Source of the DNA: DASXUX01 sp036504595
GTDB lineage: Bacteria; Planctomycetota; SZUA-567; H5-PLA8
Direction of reading: 5' to 3'
Assembly (NCBI GenBank): GCA_036504595.1
Contig: DASXUX010000053.1
Coordinates: 264,996-328,995 of the forward strand
DNA length: 64,000 bases
Shown here: positions 1 to 7,600 of the stretch, in pieces
How positions within the stretch are numbered: the stretch's first letter is position 1
Layout: each line of letters starts with the position of its first letter
Made by a program: the position numbers and the translations under genes
The notes under the pieces: model-generated
Seen by the model: only the letters and a program-made list of their open reading frames with translations
Databases searched by the model: none
What the model was told of the DNA's origin: nothing

Positions 1-54
1 AGCTACGCACCCACGGACGATACCGCCAAGACGATCTTGCACCAAGAACCTTAA
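1..54 (+). CDS. possible 3' end of a gene entering the window
   Basis: Frame 1 is open from the first base and stops at TAA 52-54, giving 17 residues that end in ILHQEP. It may be the tail of a gene starting to the left. It is too short to identify, and an open run of this length is expected by chance. Confidence 0.3.
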   Translation, partial: SYAPTDDTAKTILHQEP

Positions 55-306
55 AACGCAAAAGGCGAAACGGGAGTTGGTGAGTGGTTTGGTGAGTGGT
101 GAGTGGTGGAGTGGTGAGTGGTGGAGTGGTGACTGGTGGAGGGCGGGCGATGATGCCGCGTTCGCGTCGGCGCGGGGTTGCCGTTCCGGATTTGTATTGC
201 TCATGGAATAAAAACACCTAGATTTCGTGTTTTGGAAGTGCAGCGGTCCAGTGCGTGCGAAGAGTGTCTTCGCACCTGTACGTCATCGGCTCCGAGGAGA
301 ACAGGC
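55..306. repeat. gene-free stretch with GAGTGGT-type word repeat
   Basis: Between 76 and 140 the word GGTGAGTGGT and variants (GGTGGAGTGGT) are repeated about seven times. The same word family recurs at 11413-11434, 16090-16130, 17455-17535 (reverse strand form), 24781-24826, 29645-29680 and 62903-62925. The rest, 141-293, shows no convincing gene. A Shine-Dalgarno sequence GAGGAGA at 294-300 belongs to the next gene. Confidence 0.7.
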
Positions 307-657
307 ATGAACACCAGGCGAATGCTCGCCGGCAGCGTGTTGTTTGCGGCTTTACTTGTCGCATCCAGCGCAAAAGCTGCGGACGAAGCGGCAAAGAAAG
401 ATGCGTCGGTCACCTTCAAGATTACCGGCATGACGTGACCTGCGGGGTGCGCAACGGCGGTGGTCACCGCCTTCAAGAAAGCCGAAGGAGTCTCGGACGC
501 AAAGGTCGATTTCGCTGAAAAGACGGCAACCATTACGTACGACCCGGCCAAGACGACTCCGGAAAAGCTGACGGAGGCCCTGAAGGGCACGCGCTATACC
601 GCTGCAAAGCTGGACGACAAGGATAAGGAGAAGAAGGACAAGACCGGACACTTATAG
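307..657 (+). CDS. periplasmic heavy-metal-associated (HMA) domain protein, candidate selenoprotein
   Basis: A 116-residue protein if TGA at 436-438 is read through. The ATG at 307 is preceded by GAGGAGA 7 bases upstream. Residues 1-24 are a signal peptide (basic start, hydrophobic core, cleavage after AKA). The rest is one HMA (MerP/CopZ-like ferredoxin fold) domain. The usual metal motif GMTC-PxGC appears as GMT-(TGA)-PAGC, so residue 44 is the TGA and Cys48 is the second ligand. After the TGA the same frame continues with typical HMA sequence (VVTAFKKAEGVSDAKVDF, TITYDPAKTTPEKL) and a Lys-rich tail to TAG 655. A hairpin follows the TGA at the distance expected for a bacterial SECIS element. 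The simplest reading is selenocysteine in place of the first Cys. The alternatives are a recent nonsense mutation or a sequencing error (TGC/TGT to TGA). The protein probably binds soft metal ions in the periplasm. No transporter or sel gene lies next to it. Confidence 0.7.
439..471 (+). promoter_or_regulatory. putative bacterial SECIS hairpin after in-frame TGA
   Basis: GGCGGT (456-461) pairs with ACCGCC (466-471), leaving the four-base loop GGTC (462-465); a seventh pair could close the loop further. The loop begins 23 bases after the TGA (436-438) and has G at its first two positions. Published bacterial SECIS rules ask for a small apical loop with an early G, roughly 16-37 bases from the UGA, so the geometry fits. 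It is also coding sequence of a GC-rich gene, so a chance hairpin is possible. Confidence 0.5.
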
Positions 658-660
658 CAC

Positions 661-746
661 ACAGTCTGGAGTCTGGAGTCTGGAGTCCGGAGTCGTGCGG
701 CTTCGGGTCTTTGACTCCAGACTCTAGACTCTAGACTCCAGACTCC
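661..746. repeat. GGAGTCT word repeat forming a long inverted repeat
   Basis: GTCTGGAGTCTGGAGTC at 664-692 is mirrored by GACTCCAGACTCTAGACTC and further copies at 713-745. The two halves can fold into a long hairpin. The same word occurs at 24325-24357. It lies between two same-strand genes and directly abuts the TTG start of the next one. Confidence 0.8.
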
Positions 747-749
747 CCG

Positions 750-2135
750 TTGAATCTCGTTTTCCTCACTCCCGGCGCCGGCGGCATGTACTGTGGCGCG
801 TGCATGCGCGACAATGCGCTGGTGCGAGCCATCCGGGCGCTCGGCCACGATGCCATTCTATTGCCCCTGTACACGCCGTTGACGACGGACCAGCCCGATC
901 AAAGCAACGGACGCGTGTTCTTTGGCGGGCTGAACGTTTTCCTTCAGCACACCAGCGCCATTTTTCGCAAGATTCCGGCCTGGCTGGATCGGCCGCTGGA
1001 CGCTTCGCCGTTGCTGCGCCTGGCCGGACGCTTTGCCGCGAAAACGCAACCGAGCGCTCTGGGCGAGCTGACGATCTCGGTGCTCCGCGGCGAAGAAGGC
1101 TCGCACGCCAAGGAGCTCAATCGTCTTCTTGGCTGGATGTCGTCACAACCGCGGCCCGACGCGATCATTCTGTCCAACGCACTGCTCTGCGGCCTGGCCG
1201 CTCGGTTGAAGCAAACGCTTGGCGCGCCCGTGATCTGCACACTGCAGGGCGAGGACTTCTTCCTGGACAGTCTGCCGGAAAGCCACCGCGAGAAAGCCTG
1301 GAGCGTGCTGCGCGAGCGGGCCGCTGACATCAATGGCTTCATTGCCGTCAGCCGCTATTACGCCGACGTGATGTCGCAGCGGCTCAGCCTGCCGGCCGAA
1401 AAAGTCCGCGTAGTTTACAACGGGATCGACGTGGCGGGGTATGAGCCGCTTCCGTTGGTAGCGCGGGCGTCCCTGCCCGCGAACGCCTCGGCGGGCACGG
1501 AGGCCCGCCCTACCCCGACCGTTGGCTTTCTGGCGCGGATGGCGCCCGAAAAAGGCCTGCACACGCTCATCGACGCGTTTGAAGCCGTGCACGCCAAAAT
1601 TCCTGACGTGAGACTTCGCATCGCCGGATCGAAGACTCCAGGGGACGAGCCGTTCGTCAAGAAAATGACGGAGAAGCTCAAGTCCGCAGGCCTTCTGCCG
1701 CAGGTCGAGTTCCTTCCTAACTTGTCTCGCCAGAAGAAGATAGAGTTCCTGCAAAGTCTGGATGTGCTCTCCGTTCCGGCGGAGTATGGCGAATCGTTCG
1801 GGCTGTATGTACTGGAGGCGCTGGCGTGCGGCGTTCCGGTCGTTCAGCCGCGGCATGCGGCTTTTCCGGAGTTGCTAGAGGCCACGGGAGGGGGCATCCT
1901 ATATGCGCCCGGACGGGTCGATGAGCTTGCGGAAGGCATATATTCGCTGCTGAAAGACCCGCGGCGCCGGGCGGCACTGGGCGCGGCTGGGCGGGCGAGC
2001 GTGCTGGCGCGCTTCACGCAGGAACAGATGGCGCGCGACGTGATCGGCGTTGTTCAGGCGTTTGCAGGTGCGCGGGCTGATTTGAAGACGGATTCGAGCT
2101 TACAAGGCAATCATGACCAGCGGTCCATTTCATGA
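750..2135 (+). CDS. family 4 glycosyltransferase (GT-B fold)
   Basis: A 461-residue retaining glycosyltransferase-like protein. The N-terminal Rossmann strand and donor loop (LVFLTPGAGGMYCGAC, residues ~3-18) and the C-terminal domain motif EYGESFGLYVLEALACGVPVV-type, with its E-x7-E pair (residues ~347-367), are those of GT4 enzymes that add sugars from nucleotide sugars to lipid or polysaccharide acceptors. The TTG start at 750 is chosen because the first beta strand begins there; no Shine-Dalgarno is visible because a repeat fills the upstream bases. Residues ~236-256 (1458-1513) are encoded by an inserted GTAG...CTAC hairpin repeat at the junction of the two Rossmann domains, a tolerant linker. 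The 3' end overlaps the next gene by 23 bases, suggesting coupled translation. The acceptor is unknown. Confidence 0.85.
   Translation: MNLVFLTPGAGGMYCGACMRDNALVRAIRALGHDAILLPLYTPLTTDQPDQSNGRVFFGGLNVFLQHTSAIFRKIPAWLDRPLDASPLLRLAGRFAAKTQPSALGELTISVLRGEEGSHAKELNRLLGWMSSQPRPDAIILSNALLCGLAARLKQTLGAPVICTLQGEDFFLDSLPESHREKAWSVLRERAADINGFIAVSRYYADVMSQRLSLPAEKVRVVYNGIDVAGYEPLPLVARASLPANASAGTEARPTPTVGFLARMAPEKGLHTLIDAFEAVHAKIPDVRLRIAGSKTPGDEPFVKKMTEKLKSAGLLPQVEFLPNLSRQKKIEFLQSLDVLSVPAEYGESFGLYVLEALACGVPVVQPRHAAFPELLEATGGGILYAPGRVDELAEGIYSLLKDPRRRAALGAAGRASVLARFTQEQMARDVIGVVQAFAGARADLKTDSSLQGNHDQRSIS
1458..1513. repeat. REP/BIME-like hairpin element inside the glycosyltransferase gene
   Basis: Begins GTAG at 1458-1461 and ends CTAC at 1510-1513, with GCGGGC-type arms between (CGCGGGCGTCCCTGCCCGC then GGCGGGCACGGAGGCCCGCC). 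This is an inverted pair of GTAG-footed hairpins. It is read in frame as residues resembling VARASLPA...GTEARPT. Confidence 0.8.
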
Positions 2136-3405
2136 TCTCAGCCTCGACAAGATCCAGCCCGCCGCTCTGGCGGAGCTGCAGGCCAGCCGTCTGCAATCAC
2201 TGCTTCAAACTGTCCTAGCCACCAACCGCTTCTACAAAGCGCGCTTCAAGTCCGCGCTGAAAGGCACCGAGCCCGCCAAGCTCAGCCTGCAGGATCTGCC
2301 GCTGACCAGTCGCGCCGATCTGCTGAACGATCAGGCGCGCCATGCGCCGTTCGGAACGAATTATTCCCAGCCCGTCAGCGATTACATCCGCTTTCATCAG
2401 GGCGGCGGCGACAGCGGTGGAAAAGTGCGCTGGGTGGACACCGCCGAAAGTTGGGACTGGATGCTGCGCAATCTGTCGTGGGCTTTTTCCGCGGCAGGGA
2501 TCAAGACCAAGGACCGCGTCTGCTTTGCGTTTCCGTTCGGGCCGGAACTGAGCTTCTGGGCCGCGTTCGAAGCTGCTGCGCGCTACGGCACGCTGTGCTT
2601 CCCCACGGGCGGAATGAGCCACACCGCGCGCCTGCGCTTCATGCTCGATAACGGCAGCACCGTTCTGTGCTGCACGCCAACGGCGGCGCTGCGCATGGCT
2701 GAAGCGGCCGTGAAGGAGAAGGTCAACATCGCCCTTTCGCCAGTGCGTCTGCTGTTCCTGCTTGGCGAATTTGGCGGGAGCATGCCGAAGTTGCGCGCGC
2801 AATTAGAAGAGGCTTGGGGCGCTCGCTGCGTGGATCATTACGCGCTGACGGAGGCTGGGCCGGTGGTCTTCGAGTGCGAAAAGACGAAGGGGCGTTTGCA
2901 CGTCATCGAAACCGAGTACATCGCCGAATGCATTGACCCTGTCACGGGCAAGGCGTCGGCCGACGGCCAGCCCGGCGAACTGGTGCTGACGACGCTCGGC
3001 CGTGCGGCCAGTCCGGCGATTCGCTACCGCACAGGCGATTGCGTGCGTCTGATCCGTCCGGCGCCGTGCGCGTGCGGGCGACATCTGGCGGCACTGGAAG
3101 GCGGAATTCTGGGCCGCGTCGATCAGGTGCTGGCCGGCGCGGGCGGTGCGGTTTACCCCAGCACGATTGAAGATCTTATTCGCGGCTATCCGGAGATTTC
3201 GGAGTTCCGCGTGGAAATCGACGGGCCGAACGAGGCGAAGCTGTTCATCGAAGCTTCGGGTGAGCCGCACGAAGTCGCCGCCGTCTCGCGAACGCTTGCC
3301 GCCGAACTGCAGCGTCTGCTCGGCTGGCGCGCGCCGGTGGAACTGGCCGCGCCCGGAAGTTTGCCGCGATTTGAGATGCGTTCGCGGCGCTGGGTGAAGG
3401 CGTAA
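2113..3405 (+). CDS. PaaK-like (phenylacetate-CoA ligase family) adenylating enzyme
   Basis: 430 residues, the usual length for PaaK-type enzymes, which activate a carboxylate as acyl-AMP and then usually transfer it to CoA or a carrier. Visible features: an N-terminal helix pair ending TNRFYKARF; the glycine-rich phosphate loop as FHQGGGDSGGKVRW (residues ~94-107), where most relatives have SSGTTGKP; the core DHYALTEAGPVVFECE (acyl-adenylate A5-like motif, ~239-254); and RYRTGDCVRL (A7-like motif, ~301-310). A short cysteine cluster CACGRH follows at ~315-320, common in this family. The glycine loop departs from consensus, so catalysis is not certain. It overlaps the glycosyltransferase gene, which suggests the two modify the same product. 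Confidence 0.75.
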   Translation: MTSGPFHDLSLDKIQPAALAELQASRLQSLLQTVLATNRFYKARFKSALKGTEPAKLSLQDLPLTSRADLLNDQARHAPFGTNYSQPVSDYIRFHQGGGDSGGKVRWVDTAESWDWMLRNLSWAFSAAGIKTKDRVCFAFPFGPELSFWAAFEAAARYGTLCFPTGGMSHTARLRFMLDNGSTVLCCTPTAALRMAEAAVKEKVNIALSPVRLLFLLGEFGGSMPKLRAQLEEAWGARCVDHYALTEAGPVVFECEKTKGRLHVIETEYIAECIDPVTGKASADGQPGELVLTTLGRAASPAIRYRTGDCVRLIRPAPCACGRHLAALEGGILGRVDQVLAGAGGAVYPSTIEDLIRGYPEISEFRVEIDGPNEAKLFIEASGEPHEVAAVSRTLAAELQRLLGWRAPVELAAPGSLPRFEMRSRRWVKA

Positions 3406-3457
3406 CGCAATCCTCCTGGATTGCGCCGAGCGAGCCACGCAATCCAGGAGGATTGCG
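3406..3457. terminator. inverted pair of CGCAATCC palindromes, terminator-like
   Basis: CGCAATCCTCCTGGATTGCG (3406-3425) and its reverse complement (3438-3457) follow the stop codon directly. Each is itself an 8-bp-stem hairpin and together they form a 20-bp stem. No T-run follows, so a Rho-independent terminator is not proven. Related copies stand at 4673-4692, 40003-40024 and about 43041-43061, so this is an interspersed repeat. Confidence 0.6.
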
Positions 3458-3507
3458 CTACATTCCGTTCCTGGACCGATTCGGTCGCAGCCGCTACCCT
3501 TTTTGCC

Positions 3508-4284
3508 ATGAATGATCAAACACCTGCATCCGAACCTATGACCGCCGTCGTCACGACCGAACACCTCGCTAAGCGCTTTCACGCGGGCGGGGAGACGCGG
3601 GAGATTCTCAAAGACGTATCGCTGCGCGTGCCGCCGCAGAGTTCACTGGCGATCATGGGGCCGTCGGGTTCGGGGAAGACGACGCTGCTGAATATCATCG
3701 GCACGCTGGACACGCCCACGTCCGGGACGGTGAGCGTCTGCGGCCTGCTGCCGTTTACGCTGAGCGAAGCGGAGCTCGCGCGCTTCCGCAACTCGAGCAT
3801 CGGTTTTGTTTTTCAATCGCACCATCTGCTGCCGCAGTGCAGCGTGCTGGAGAACGTCTTGTTGCCGGCAGTGCTAAACAGCGGGGTTCAGGGTTCAGGG
3901 TTCGGGGTTCAGGGTGTCGGGAAGGCGCTGACGGCCGGCACGGAGGCCGGCGCTACCATGGAAGGCGCGCAGATGCGGGCGGTGCGGCTGCTGGACCGGG
4001 TGGGCTTGAAGGCGCGGATGAACGACCGGCCGGCGCGGCTTTCGGGCGGGGAGTGCCAGCGGGCGGCTTTGGTGCGCGCGCTGATCAACCGGCCGAAGCT
4101 GCTCCTTGCGGATGAGCCGACGGGGAATCTGGACCGCGCGTCGGCGGACAACATCGCCAAGCTGCTGGTGGAACTGCGCGCCGAAGAAGGCCTGGCGCTG
4201 ATCGTGGTCACGCACACCAACGAGCTGGCGGGGAAGATGGAGAGGATTGTGCAACTTCGCGACGGGGAGCTTTCCGGTGAGTGA
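3508..4284 (+). CDS. ABC transporter ATP-binding protein, LolD/MacB type
   Basis: 258 residues from the ATG at 3508 (an upstream in-frame TTG lies inside a palindromic repeat and is rejected). Walker A is GPSGSGKTT (~51-59), the Q-loop lies in FVFQSHHLLPQCSV (~97-110), the signature is LSGGECQRAALVRAL (~195-209), Walker B/D-loop is LLLADEPTGNLD (~215-226) and the H-switch is VVTHTNE (~242-248). The layout and the NLD after Walker B match LolD/MacB ATPases, which drive lipoprotein release or efflux. No partner permease is adjacent, so the substrate is open. Between the Q-loop region and the signature, ~25 residues (VLNSGVQGSGFGVQGVGKAL plus TAGTEAGAT) are encoded by two repeat elements. Confidence 0.85.
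   Translation: MNDQTPASEPMTAVVTTEHLAKRFHAGGETREILKDVSLRVPPQSSLAIMGPSGSGKTTLLNIIGTLDTPTSGTVSVCGLLPFTLSEAELARFRNSSIGFVFQSHHLLPQCSVLENVLLPAVLNSGVQGSGFGVQGVGKALTAGTEAGATMEGAQMRAVRLLDRVGLKARMNDRPARLSGGECQRAALVRALINRPKLLLADEPTGNLDRASADNIAKLLVELRAEEGLALIVVTHTNELAGKMERIVQLRDGELSGE
3883..3957. repeat. two different repeats inserted in frame in the ABC ATPase gene
   Basis: 3883-3920 is the GGGTTCAGGG word, otherwise intergenic (35284-35335, 38955-38990). 3931-3957 is the reverse form of the GTAG-footed GCCGGC hairpin, ending GCTACC. Both are read through without a frameshift. Confidence 0.85.
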
Positions 4285-4427
4285 AGACGGCTCACCGCAG
4301 AGGACGCAGAGGACGCGGAGACGAGGGGAAACGGGCGGAGGCAAAAAGCAGGAGGCGGGAATGTGATCTCGACCGCGGCAACAGTAAGCTTAAGAAGGGC
4401 ACAGCTATCCGATAGCAAGTTGACCAA
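4285..4427. other. gene-free stretch after the ABC ATPase
   Basis: Contains a GAGGACGCAGAGGACGCGG word stretch (4297-4318) related to the CTCTGTGCCTCCGTG repeats at 19.3 and 19.9 kb. No gene or clear promoter is seen. Confidence 0.5.
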
Positions 4428-4646
4428 ATGAAGGCGGTCTCTATGGGGAAGGAACTTCGCGACTTCGAGGTATTGGACCCTATAGACGACGAGCCCAGAC
4501 TCTTTGAAGAGCCCTTGTTTGAGGAGAGCCACTTTTTCAATCCCTTCAAGGGTGTCTTCAATGTGTGGCAAGGCAAGCTACCCGCCACCGGCTATGTTTG
4601 GCTTTTCGCAACGGGAAGCCCAAACGTGCTTCGAACCGGAAACTAG
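4428..4646 (+). CDS. short uncharacterised open frame
   Basis: 72 codons, acidic and rich in Phe (FEVLDPIDDEPRLFEEPLF). No Shine-Dalgarno precedes the ATG, and the last residues come from repeat-like sequence. An opposite-strand frame is also open here. Coding status is undecided, and it may be a decayed gene. Confidence 0.25.
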   Translation: MKAVSMGKELRDFEVLDPIDDEPRLFEEPLFEESHFFNPFKGVFNVWQGKLPATGYVWLFATGSPNVLRTGN

Positions 4647-4696
4647 AAACTCGGAACCAGAAAGTTTCCCATCGCAATCCGGGAGGATTGCGCCAC

Positions 4697-7600
4697 TTAC
4701 TCGCCTTTTGCTTTCCTGACGAGTTTGTCGAGGGCGGAGAGGGCTTGCACGGGGGTCAGGTCGTGCGGGTCGGTGGCGCGCAGTTCGGTGAGCAACTCCT
4801 GGACGGCGGGGTCGATCTCTTCGGGAGTGGGTTCGAAGAGGTGAAGCTGGCCGTCGCTGGCGGAGGGCTTGCGGTGACTACGGCCGGCACGGAGGCCGGC
4901 GCTACCACCGGCGCGGAGGCCGGCGCCACCGGCGGATTCTTGCGCGGTGGAGCTTGAGCCGATCTGCGCTCCGCCATCGGTGACGTTGTCCACGCGGTTG
5001 GCGGCTTCGGCTTCCAGTTCAATCAAAATCGCTTTGGCTCGGTCGATGACGGGCGCGGGCAGGCCGGCCAGTCTCGCGACATGCAGGCCGAAGCTGCGTT
5101 CGCTCGGGCCGGTGACAATGCGGTGCAGGAAGGTGATCTCGCCCTGCCACTCCTTTACAGATGCGGAGGCATTCTTCACGCGCGGGAGTTCATCTTCGAG
5201 CGCGCTGAGTTCGTGATAGTGCGTGGCGAAGAGTGTGCGCGGGCGGGCGGAGCCCTGGTGCAGGTGTTCGACGATCGACCAGGCCAGGCTGACGCCGTCG
5301 TAGGTGCTGGTCCCGCGGCCGACTTCGTCCAAGATCACCAGCGAGCGGTCCGAGCAGCCGGCCAGAATTTCCGCGACTTCGCTCATCTCGACCATGAACG
5401 TGCTGCGGCCTCCGGAGAGATCGTCAGCGGCTCCAACGCGCGTGAAGATGCGATCGACCAGGCCGAGCTCGGCTTTTTCGGCGGGCACGAAGGCGCCCAT
5501 CTGCGCCAGGATTGAGCAGAGCGCTGTGGCGCGGATGTAGGTGGATTTGCCGGCCATGTTGGGGCCAGTGAGGAGGAGGATTTGGGGGTGGGGCGGGCGT
5601 CCCTGCCCGCCATCAGCCGCCGCACCGGCGGGCACGGAGGCCCGCCCCACTCCGTTGAGCGGCGACTGGAGTGCAACATCGTTGGGGACGAGCTGGCCTT
5701 TGGGCAGTGTGTCTTCGAGCACCGGATGGCGCATCTGCTCGAAGCACAATCGGCCGCTGTTCGAGAGCACGGGACGGACGTGGTTCTTGCGTTGCGCGAC
5801 TTCGGCGAGCGAACAGAGCGCATCGAGTTGCGCGAGCGCTCGGCCGGTGGCGTGGAGGCATTCGGCGGACTGGGCGACGTTTTCGCGCAGAGCCAGGAAG
5901 AGCTTTTGTTCGAGCGCGCAGATTTTTTCTTCGGCGCCGAGGACTTCGGCTTCGCGGGCTTTGAGTTCGGGCGTCGTGTAGCGTTCGGCGTTGGTGAGCG
6001 TCTGGCGGCGTTCGTAGTCTTTCGGCACCAGATGCTGGTTGGCTTTTGAGATTTCGATGTAATAGCCGAAGACGCGGTTGTAGCCGATTTTCAGGCTGTG
6101 GATTCCGCTGCGCGCGGCTTCGGCGGCCTGGAAGCTGGCGATCCATTCTTTGCCGCCGCTGGAGATGGCGCGGAGGCGGTCGAGTTCGGCGTCGATGCCG
6201 GGCTTGATGAGGCCGCCGTCGGTGATGATGTTGGAGCAGGTTTCGTCGAGCTGAGTGGCGATGAGATCGGCGAGGGGGTCGAAACCCGTCAAGTGCGTGC
6301 GGATGGTGGAGAGAAGCCCCGCGTCGCCCGGAACCCCTCCCCCGGCCCCTCCCCGAAGCGGGGAGGGGAGCACATCTCCATGTTGGCCTGTGGACCTCTG
6401 CTGCAATGAGGAGGGCTCGTCCGCCTCCTGCCCCCTCACCCCGCATTCGCTGCGCTCGTGTCGGCCCTCTCCCTCAAGGGGAGAGGGAATTGCGGCCGCT
6501 CCCTTACGGTCGCGGTACTGATGCGCTCCTGCCTCTTGCCTACCGCCTCCTGCGTCCGACCTCTCCCCGTCCGCCCGTCCCCCCGTCTCCCCGTCGCTGC
6601 CGGAAAGCAATCCGGTTCCTTCAAGCTGGCGGTGGAGTTCCGGGAGCAGCAGCAGGGAATCTCTGAGGGCGAGCAGGTCGCGCGGGGTGGCTTTGCCGGC
6701 GACGAGGCGGGCGGAGATGCGTTCGAGGTCGGCGAGGTGCTTGAGCTTGTCGCGGACGGCGGCGCGAAGTTCGAAGTCTTCGATCAGACGCGCGACGGCG
6801 TCGTGTCGCGCTCGGAGCGGGTCGAGCTGGCGCAGCGGGCGGATCATCCATTCGCGCAAGAGTCTTGCGCCGGGGCCGGTGCAGGTGCGGTCGATCGACC
6901 AGAAGAGGGAGCCTTCGGGGCTGCCGTGGCTGATGGTTTGGAGAAGTTCGAGGCTGCGGATGGCAGATTCGCCCAGAATCATGTACTGCTCCGGGTCGAA
7001 GGTCTGCGGCGCGGAGAGCATGACCTTCCCGCCCGCGAACGTTTCCTCGATGTAGCCGGTGAGCGCTCCAGCGGCGGCGGTCGCGAGCGGCAGACTTTTA
7101 GCGAGAGACTTGAGCTGCGCGACGGCTTGCTTGTCGCGGCCGTTCTGGCTGAAGCGCGCGAGCAGGCGGTCGAGGGCTTCGCGCAGGTCGAAGGCGGCGG
7201 GCTTCAGGCGCGAGATCGCCAGGCCATCGGTCATGCCTTGCGGCAACAGAGACGGAGCTTTCTGGCCGAGCGGACGCGGCGGGTCTTCGGGCAGGAGGAT
7301 TTCGCTGGGCGCGAGGCGCGTGATTTCGGAGCGCAGGGCAGTCTCGCCGGAGAGTTCCTGAATGTGGATTGTGCCGCCGGCGAGATCGGCGACGGCTAAA
7401 CCGAATTTTTGTCCCCAAGGAGCACCGGGCGCCCCCGCCCGGGTAGCGTGGGCGGGCGAGGCGCCCGCCGCTCCTTGCGGAAGGATGGCAACGATGCGGT
7501 TGGGCTTTCTTGCGTCGAGGAGGTTTTCTTCCAACACGGTGCCGGGCGTGACGACGCGGGTGATTTCGCGCTTCACCAAGCCTTTGGCTTGGGAGGCGTC

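Noticed and set aside
307..657. TGA read as Trp by an altered genetic code
   Set aside because: Many genes here (for example nadE, ABC ATPase, hicB) end at TGA in the expected place, and the position calls for Cys, not Trp.
3421..3507. Upstream TTG start of the ABC ATPase
   Set aside because: It lies within a palindromic repeat; ATG 3508 gives the normal N-terminal length.
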